Below, one piece after another: positions 57,183-64,000 of a stretch of DNA of 64,000 bases; the stretch's first letter is position 1, and each line of letters starts with the position of its first letter. The translations under genes were made by a program, and so were the position numbers. The notes beneath the pieces were generated by a model. The model worked only from the letters and a program-made list of their open reading frames with translations, was not told the origin of the DNA and did not search any database. Source of the stretch: Panagrolaimus kolymaensis (taxonomy: Eukaryota; Nematoda; Chromadorea; Rhabditida; Panagrolaimidae); the NCBI GenBank assembly GCA_028622995.1, contig JAJQJQ010000039.1, forward strand, positions 2,108,001-2,172,000. Reading direction: 5' to 3'.

Positions 57183-59603
57183 ATGCAATTCAACGGAGAT
57201 GACGGAGATGATGGGCTTAAACCGGTATGCCAAGAATGTGGTACAGCTTTCATTGATCAAGACCATCTTGCTGCTCATTTTGAACGATGCAGCATTCGCA
57301 AGAAGAAACAACTAAATGGAAGAAGTATTTACATGTCAGGATTTAATGGAAAGTTCGAAGTATCGGCTGTCAAAGAAGCTTTGAATCAATTTGGAAATGT
57401 CGAGAAAGTTATCGTGGATAAAGAATGGGATCGATATGCCATCGCTCAATTTGAAAAGCCTGAGCACGCTGTAGCAGCTATATTGAAAGGAACTCTTCAA
57501 ATTGGAGACGTAAGTTTTTCATCTGTTCATATTGTTATTAACTACTCTTCTGTTTTTTTAGGATGCTGTTACAATCAAGAAGCCTAAACTAAAGACAGAT
57601 GAATATGGGTTTCAACCTCCTGTTATTAATGGACAAGACGTACTTCAAGAGCTTCAAAAGGCCAATAATGCTACTCTGTTGGAACAAATAAACTTCGTCA
57701 CTCTATCGTTTGGTGTTGGTGATGAAGCTGTAAGTTCCTCTTATGCGATCGCGCGAGACACCTTAACTATAGCTAACTTTTTTAGCGATCACTTCGAATG
57801 AAAATTTGCCGATTTTTGGAGAAACAATTCTCTCATTACTTTGATGCTACGATTCATTGCCGACTTTTTGGATCTTCAATCTCTGGTCTTGGAACAAAAT
57901 ATGCTGATGTTGATATAAACTTTATTGTTGAACCTTCACTCAACAGCATCCAAAAGCTTCATCGTCGTGAAATTGGAAACGTTCCACTTGTTTTATTGGT
58001 AAAAGAAAAACTTACGTATGAAGAATATAATAGTTTATCAAATGAAAGTATGTTTTCATTTTTTCTTTGTTCCGTTATTCATTTTGCTTTCTTTTAGTTC
58101 GACAAGATTTGGTATATCGTATTCTCTATGATATCCATAATCGATTAAGCACTATTTCTCATGTTCGTTCTATTGGCAAAACAAAATGTCCTGTTGTTCG
58201 TTTCACATACAATGGCGAGCTTTCATGTGAACTTTCAATTGGCAATGTTTTTAGTGAAAAGAAAGCTCAATTTCTAACCGATATTACCAACAATCAACAA
58301 AGTAAGACTCTGATTTTAAGTTTAATTTGTACTATTAAATTTTTAGATATTGTTCATAAAGTTTTATTCACACTTCGATTATGGGCACAAACTAATGGAA
58401 TCTTCGTAACGAATGCATCAAACAAACCAGCTGCATTTAAATCATATGCTTTCTCACTTATGTTCGTCGCTTTTCTTCAAGATTATGATATTATTGGTCC
58501 AATCACTTTTCGTGGCAATGAATTTACTGATGATTGGCCTACAGATTACTTGCATCCTATGATCCAAATTCAAAACACTAATGAATCTTTTAATTCCATC
58601 ATACGTGTAAGATTGCTTTTCCATTTTTGAAGTTACATATTGATTCAATTATCTCTCATATTTTAGGGTTTCTTTGTTTACATCTGTCAAAAGCTGAAAG
58701 AAAATAGGGTCGTTTCAATTCGTGATGCAAAGGTTTATGATTGGGAAGAATTTTGGGCCAATGCTGCTTCCATTGATTCAAGAATTACTGAAAAATTTGA
58801 CAAAAGTTTCCTGAATATTCAAGATCCATTGGAACTTTCTCACAATGTTTGTGCTTCTGTTGGTCGATCTATGGTTGGTCTTTTAAGAAGAAAAGCAATG
58901 TATTCTCTCTCAAAGCTGAAATCATCACCATTTTGCCTTTCATCAATTTTTGGTATCTCTGAGGATCAAAGCAATGGAAGCGAAGCTAGTCGTCATTCAG
59001 AAAATGTGGAACTTCAAGTAAACTTAGTACCAAATTTATCTCCTACTCTTGTCTTGGAAGCTGTCAACACTGTATTCGAAGACATCCTTAAACTTGAATC
59101 TGTTCCTGAACAAACTGGGAAACGAGTTAAAACGGAATCAAATGCAATTCAAGGATTTGCTTCTTACTTTTCAACATGTGAAACTTGGATTGGACGACGA
59201 GCTATCAAACGTGAAATCCAAAGAAAATACAAAGATATGACAATTAATGATCTCGAAAAAATGGTGGGTTTATTACTTTATCCTTTTGTTTTACTTAAAG
59301 CAATTAACATTTTAGGTCTCATCAACCATTCAACGAAATGCTTTGAAATGGGATGGTAAAAGCAATGATCCACTTCTTGAATTCTGTGCTGAAATGTTTT
59401 ATGATCCTGATACTGGCCTAATAACTTTCAACCTCCGTCGAAAAATGGGCGATGCCAAAAAAGTGACAGATTTTTTTCACTTTCTTCAACAATTTTTTGG
59501 TAAAGAAAATGGTCAAATTCTTCGAAATGTTCTTTCATTACCTGCTTCATCATCGGCTGGCCCGATGTCACCAGATTCTCCTATGGAAATGGAAATTGAT
59601 TAG
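57183..59603 (+). CDS. usip-1: TUT1/USIP-1-like U6 snRNA terminal uridylyltransferase
   Basis: Exons 57183-57509, 57562-57729, 57786-58047, 58098-58301, 58347-58606, 58667-59263 and 59316-59603 join in frame to 701 residues. Order: a C2HC zinc finger (Cys16, Cys19, His32, Cys36), an RRM (SIYMSGFNGKFEVSAVKEAL ... RYAIAQFEKPEHAVAAIL), a split nucleotidyltransferase/PAP core (LFGSSISGLGTKYADVDINF, with Asp206 and Asp208), and a PAP-associated region (WAQTNGIF, SYAFSLMFVAFLQ, LHPMIQIQN). The finger + RRM + NTase order is characteristic of TUT1, which adds uridines to U6 snRNA in the nucleus. The position expected for the third carboxylate reads LSCELSIGN (Glu297). The ATG at 57183 sits right after a splice acceptor; an in-frame upstream ATG at 57108 would add a hydrophobic leader and is unlikely for a nuclear enzyme. 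Confidence 0.9.
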
Positions 59604-60352
59604 TTCATCGCAAATAATTCTCAGGGAACTCTTATACGAAGTATTTAGTTTATTGTGTATGTATTGTATTTGTTTTTAATTTACTGGTGAAAAAAATTAG
59701 CCAAGTGCTTGATATTGTAGTGCAAAAAATAGTTATGTTTTTAGACTTGTTACTTTGTTTAATTTTTTTACTGTATATGTAATAATTTTGTTTTAAAAAT
59801 AATAAAGCACATAAAAATACAATTTCTTGTTTATTGGGTTTTCGTTGGATAAATGATAATGAAGAAAGTTTTCTTGTTGAAGTAAAATCGGGTAAAACAA
59901 TGACGCTTCATTTACTAATAAACTCGGTTTTTTTCTTGATAAACTTAGATTCTTCAACCAGAAATTACTGTCAACTATTTGTATATGAATTCACAGAAAA
60001 GCAAGCAAACTTACTAAGGAGAATTTTTCTGGATGTTAAATAACTCTGCAGAGGAATATCAAGATGCCTACGTTATAAATTTTCAGACTCCACTGAACAT
60101 AGAATCCCACAGACAAAAAATGCCGTTTGTTAGTTTCCTTTTTTAAACCAACTTTTGTCCCTCTCATTTTGAATTGATGAGCGACACCGTAAACAAAAAA
60201 TTGCTGCTTTGAGACAAACATGGTCAAGCAACATTTGACTCTCGCTTTTTTATGTATCATTTCCAAACTTTCTTCTTTCTTTCACTTTTTTTGGTTATCA
60301 TTTCTTCAAGTTTCAAGTGATCAATTCTTCATCTGACTGAAAATCTCCAACC
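59604..60352. other. Spacer TUT1 / unrecognised gene
   Basis: 749 bp. AATAAA at 59801-59806 probably ends the TUT1 transcript. The remainder should contain the promoter of the next gene. Open frames here (59834-60043 and the minus strand at 60036-60266) have no support. Confidence 0.55.
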
Positions 60353-61259
60353 ATGGCTAATAATGATTCATTTGAACAAGATTCGGTAAGCTTATTTTTA
60401 AGGTTATTACTTTCATTGATTTCATTCTTTTTAATTTTTAGTCTTCTTCCATCAATGATTGGTATATGAGAACTGCCTTCGCTTCTGATGACAACAACAA
60501 TCCTTCAACTGGTAAACTCTCTTCAACTTCAAATCTCAACAATTCTCATGTTAAACCTGCAACCGACGAAATGATTTTGCAAATATTTGAAACTTCAATG
60601 CGTGCATTAAATTGGAAAGAATTTTGTGATAATTATTTGTATGTTTGTTTTGATTTCTCGTTTTATTGCTCATTCCAAAGCTATCTTTGAGCTAAAGAAA
60701 TGTTTGCCTTTATGAATTTATACTTAAAAATGCTTGTTTTTCAGAGAAGTTCAAGGTGCATACTTTCCTGAAACTGAACAAGAAGCTGTTGAAGCGATGC
60801 TAGTAAGCATTCCTGGTATTGAAGTCTTTCCTGGTGATGGTAACAAAACTTTCTGTCTCATCGATGTTCTAAGCTCCTCTCTTGATTGCTCCATTCGTGA
60901 TGTAAGTTTTATCTTGATTTTCAGTCATTTTCTAAGATGTTGAACTTATGGGCCTAATATGTGATATGGAAAGCGATTAATAAGGAATCAAATGAATCGT
61001 CTATGAGCTATATGCAATGTTCACAAAATGTTTTTTTACTTTTCAATTCTGCCATGCATTGGTTAAATTTTTCACACTCAATGCTTCCTTTCACAATTTA
61101 TTCCTCAAATTTTATCCTCGTTCTTCACAATTTTTGCTATCATTATTCATTCGTTTAATTTTTCAGCCATTGCCATCATACATCTCATATGACAACTCAT
61201 CCATCGGCGTTCATACTGCTCTTGAATTTGAAGCCGCTCTTGAAGAAGAATGTGCTTGA
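60353..61259 (+). CDS. Unrecognised 159-residue protein
   Basis: Exons 60353-60385, 60442-60638, 60745-60901 and 61167-61259 join in frame with good GT..AG signals, which supports a real gene. I do not recognise the family. The N-terminal ~50 residues are Ser/Asn-rich. Residues ~55-125 look folded: TDEMILQIFETSMRALNWKE then VQGAYFPETEQEAVEAMLVS, IPGIEVFPG and TFCLIDVLSSSLDCSI. The end is acidic (ALEFEAALEEECA). There is no signal peptide, membrane helix or known motif. A polyadenylation signal (AATAAA, 61349-61354) lies ~90 bp after the stop. It could be a nematode-restricted protein. Function is not inferable. Confidence 0.7.
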
Positions 61260-61757
61260 AAGAATGATCTTGTTCAACATTAATTTTTGCTGTATTTTGA
61301 TATCTTCTTTGTATTTTTGTATCTTGTATTAAATTGTAAACGTGTACGAATAAATTAATTGTAACTGTGAAATTTAGAATTGAATTACTCTAGGGCTTTG
61401 TTATTACAAAAACATCATACTGTAAAAAGGTTAAGGATTGGCAATCCATCTTCGCAAAGAATGAAATCTTTGGAATTTATGCTAATCGAAACTTTGACGA
61501 TGGAAGAACTTTTTTTTCTTCGCTTTCTTAATTCACTCCATATTAGATTAGCAAAAACGATTTAAACTTCCAATCTAAACCCAATCTTTAAATCCCATCA
61601 TCGAAAAAACCAAAAAACAAAATGTTTACATAAAAATTTTATTTACAAGAAAATGTGATAATATAAAAGTTAGACAATATAAAATATGGTACGAGGTTAA
61701 ACTAACAAGTTTACACATAAAATAAGGTTACTATTACATACATAAAACAAGATAAAG
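61260..61757. other. Convergent 3' region
   Basis: 498 bp between tail-to-tail genes. It carries the plus-strand AATAAA at 61349-61354; otherwise AT-rich with no feature seen. Confidence 0.55.
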
Positions 61758-62659
61758 TTAATTGGCTTCGATAATATCAATGAATTTATCGATGGTTGAC
61801 ATAAAATGCAATCGTTGCTCATCGCTGAGGTTTCGATTTGCAAATGGCGATGTAATGTAAAGTTCAGTCAAAGCTTTTCGACATCGGATACATAGCAAAT
61901 AACGTTCTTCAGTACCACGACCATTTCTGGAGAGACCATTTCGAATTTGATCGATCAATTGAATCACCATTGTATCAAGAATATCCAAAGCAACATCAAC
62001 ATAATGACGATTTCGATGTGAGAGTAAACCACGAAGTTCAGGAAGAATTCTTGCAGCCAGTTTGAGATTCACGGATTTGTAAACAAGTTGTTCGAGCAAA
62101 TGGACCAATACGGTTTTATCTTCAAGGTTGATAGCTTCTTCAAAAACATCACCTAAAAAATTGAATTTAATGCTTTAAAATAACAAGAGAAGTAAGTAAC
62201 ATACATGCATTATAATGGGCTTTCAACAAAGATTTGACCTTTTGACATCCCTTTTTGCGGTTTTTCATTTTCATAATAAAGTCGCTGCTTGATGCTTTCA
62301 TATCTTCAAATGTTTTTCTTTGAGGAGTTGGAGAAGCCTAAAATAACTCAAGTTAGTAAACAATTTTACATTTGATAAAAAATAAAACTTACAGATGGTA
62401 AGTGCTTTGGAGAAGATTGACGTGACATTGATGAACGAATTGGTGTTATACTTCGAGCTCGTTTGATTGGATTTAAAGAAGGTTGTTCAGGCGCCGGTGA
62501 TGATGCTCCATAGAAAGAGTTTGATCGAACACGACCATTTGGTCCAATAGATGATGGTCGTCGTAATAAAAAAGAAGCGGATGGTCGTCGAGCATTTGAA
62601 TTTTCATGTGTGTTTGGCTTTGAAGATCGAGAATCGACATCGAGAAGCTTTGGCCGCAT
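61758..62659 (-). CDS. mei-2: Katanin p80-like subunit, MEI-2 type (con80 domain)
   Basis: Exons 62659-62393, 62337-62205 and 62152-61758 give 264 residues, near the size I recall for C. elegans MEI-2 and far below WD40-containing p80. The N-terminal ~90 residues are Ser/Arg/Pro-rich and basic (RRPSASFLLRRPSSIGP, SMSRQSSPK), plausible for microtubule binding and phosphorylation. The C-terminal ~170 residues match the con80 domain of KATNB1: INLEDKTVLVHLLEQLV, ARILPELRGLL, YVDVALDILDTMVIQLIDQI and ERYLLCIRCRKALTEL (human ERLHKCRLCYKQL). There are no WD40 repeats. By homology it partners the katanin AAA ATPase (MEI-1) to sever microtubules in meiotic spindles. KATNBL1-like is an alternative name. 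A TTTTAG acceptor at 62677-62678 indicates a spliced 5' leader. Confidence 0.85.
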
Positions 62660-63066
62660 GTTGATAACGTGAAAGCCTAAAATATGAAAAGGATTACGGC
62701 TGATAAAAAAACGAAAAATATAAGCGAAAGTCACGTTATTTAGAAAAAATGGAACGAAAGTTTGATCGAAATCTAGGAAACATGGAAGGTTAAAGTTTGA
62801 ATGAAATTGGAGTAAACTTATTTCAAAAAAAGGAGCAAGAATGATAAACAAAAGTTTTAAAAAATATGGGAGAATCTTTGAAGAATTTTAGGGAATATCT
62901 TCTCTTGCACTTTCCTCTCGCGCGTTATTATTCGCATCATGCGCATGAGCGAGTACCTTCTTCAATGGAAGCCGAAAAAACTTTGAACCTAATTTTTCAA
63001 AAGTGAAACTTCAATCAAAAATTTGAATTTATTGTTTGATCCATTTGAACTTCTTTTTTTAACACA
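62660..63066. promoter_or_regulatory. Shared divergent upstream region, mei-2-like / dynactin
   Basis: 407 bp between divergent genes that both act on microtubules. A locally CpG-containing patch at 62919-62953 includes the palindrome ATGCGCAT (62940-62947), unusual for this AT-rich window. It is a candidate bidirectional promoter; no factor is assigned. Confidence 0.45.
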
Positions 63067-63990
63067 ATGGACGCTGAACTTGAAAATGTCATTGAAGAAT
63101 TAACGACAGACAAAGCTATGTTGGAAGAGAAGAATGAAGAAATGGTCCAAGAAATCAACGATCTCAAATCAACAATTGATGAACTTCAAAAAGAATTGAA
63201 AACTATCAAAGCTGCTGAAGATGATATGTTTGAAAAAGAAAACATCAATGGCATGACGATCGTCGAAAAAACAAAAACTTTGGCTGTCAAAAACAAGAAA
63301 CTCAGTGAAGCTTTATTTCAAATGAGAGACTTGGTTGCTCGTGCTGAAGCTGTTCAAGAACTTGAAGAAGTAAGAAAGCAGAATGATGTTCTCAATGAAA
63401 TTATCAACGAAACTGAACAAGAACTTCAAGGAGCAAAGATGAGGGTTGCGTCCTATCAAGAACAAATTGATGCTTCTCTTGAATCAACAAAATTGGTCGA
63501 AGTATTGACAGAAAAGAACTTTGCACTTGAAGAAAAGCTTCGAGCTTCAGAAAAAGTCAACGATGATTTCGAAGAATTGCAGCAAATGTTCGATGAATTG
63601 TCAGAAACCTACAAGCAAGCTGAAAAAGGACATCAAGAAGATCTCGAGAAAATGTACTTTCAAATGGATGAAATGGTTCAAGAACGTGACAAGCTTGAAG
63701 AAGCTATGGGTGACGCTGAGAAAACAATCCTTCAATTTCATCAAAAAATCCATGAAAGAAACGAAGAAATTAGAGAAAAGGATGAACAACTTTTGGAGCT
63801 TCAAGAAGAACTCAATGACATTCAAAAAGCAGCAAAGATGTTGAACCTTGCGTGTGTCAATGTGGCATCTCAACTTAGTGTTGAACCTGATATGAATGGA
63901 ATTCCGTCAAAGAAGTTGTTCGAAACTCTCCAGAATGCTGTTAAATATGAAACCATTCCATCAACCGACATGTCCAAGCATATTCTGTAG
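63067..63990 (+). CDS. dnc-1: Dynactin p150-Glued-like coiled coil, no CAP-Gly, probably partial
   Basis: An uninterrupted frame of 307 residues starts MDAELENVIEELTTDKAM. It is heptad-rich coiled coil throughout and matches the dynein-binding CC1 region of DCTN1: LFQMRDLVARAEAVQELEEV (human ALVRMRDL), ELQGAKMRVASYQEQIDASL, LVEVLTEKNFALEEKLRASE (human MVEMLTDRNLNLEEKVREL), FEELQQMFDEL. The N-terminal CAP-Gly and basic domains of p150 are absent, resembling the p135 form. The frame ends at a TAG (63988-63990), but the same bases form a donor-like CT|GTAGGT, and DCTN1 proteins are about 1200 residues long. The coding region therefore almost certainly continues past the window. Role: dynein adaptor complex shoulder/arm. 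Confidence 0.75.
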   Translation: MDAELENVIEELTTDKAMLEEKNEEMVQEINDLKSTIDELQKELKTIKAAEDDMFEKENINGMTIVEKTKTLAVKNKKLSEALFQMRDLVARAEAVQELEEVRKQNDVLNEIINETEQELQGAKMRVASYQEQIDASLESTKLVEVLTEKNFALEEKLRASEKVNDDFEELQQMFDELSETYKQAEKGHQEDLEKMYFQMDEMVQERDKLEEAMGDAEKTILQFHQKIHERNEEIREKDEQLLELQEELNDIQKAAKMLNLACVNVASQLSVEPDMNGIPSKKLFETLQNAVKYETIPSTDMSKHIL

Positions 63991-64000
63991 GTTTTTATCT

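Overview
The window is nuclear DNA from a nematode. It is AT-rich, with compact intron-containing genes (many introns of 46-60 bp, nearly all GT..AG with T-rich TTTTAG/TTTTCAG acceptors), a cuticle collagen of the nematode type, a GW182 protein of the nematode AIN-1 type, and a MEI-2-like katanin subunit. Intron density, composition and divergence argue against Caenorhabditis itself, but I cannot name the genus. All gene models were built by hand from reading frames and splice signals. Each model keeps frame across its junctions except the esterase, which carries one unexplained frame break.

Layout. 1-3.8 kb: non-coding. 3.8-6.1 kb (+): AIN-1/GW182. 8.4-16.5 kb (-): a catalytically dead trypsin-like protein, CCDC25, NEMF/Rqc2 and an NDUFAF4-like complex I assembly factor. 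17.1-19.4 kb (+): endosomal Na+/H+ exchanger (nhx-5 type). 19.8-20.3 kb (-): ATP synthase inhibitor IF1. 22.0-25.8 kb (+): NAD(P) transhydrogenase. 26.7-28.4 kb (+): presenilin. 29.6-31.4 kb (+): flavin amine oxidase. 31.4-37.1 kb: no gene seen. 37.1-38.7 kb (+): N-myristoylation-motif globin. 38.8-41.95 kb: a cluster of diverged dispersed repeats with a tRNA-like element. 42.6-47.1 kb (+): large esterase/coiled-coil membrane protein with a tRNA-Asp gene antisense in an intron. 48.0-49.5 kb (+): cuticle collagen. 49.6-50.7 kb (-): endonuclease G. 51.6-53.6 kb (-): FAF2/UBXD8-like protein. 53.9 kb: a 72-bp hAT-type MITE. 55.3-55.9 kb (+): short FAF1-like UBX protein. 56.4-59.6 kb (+): CMC1 and TUT1/USIP-1, with operon-like spacing. 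60.4-61.3 kb (+): unrecognised 159-aa protein. 61.8-62.7 kb (-): MEI-2-like katanin subunit. 63.1 kb to the end (+): dynactin p150 coiled coil without a CAP-Gly domain, probably cut by the window edge.

Themes. Five genes serve mitochondria (NDUFAF4, IF1, NNT, EndoG, CMC1). Two adjacent genes share the NFACT-R domain (NEMF and CCDC25), two share the UBX domain (FAF2-like and mini-FAF1), and two microtubule genes (MEI-2-like and dynactin) are divergently arranged on one short intergenic region. I found no CRISPR array, bacterial gene cluster, intact transposase or viral gene. The most unusual items are the frame-broken esterase/coiled-coil gene, the inactive protease, the hAT MITE, the myristoylated globin and the CMC1-TUT1 pair.
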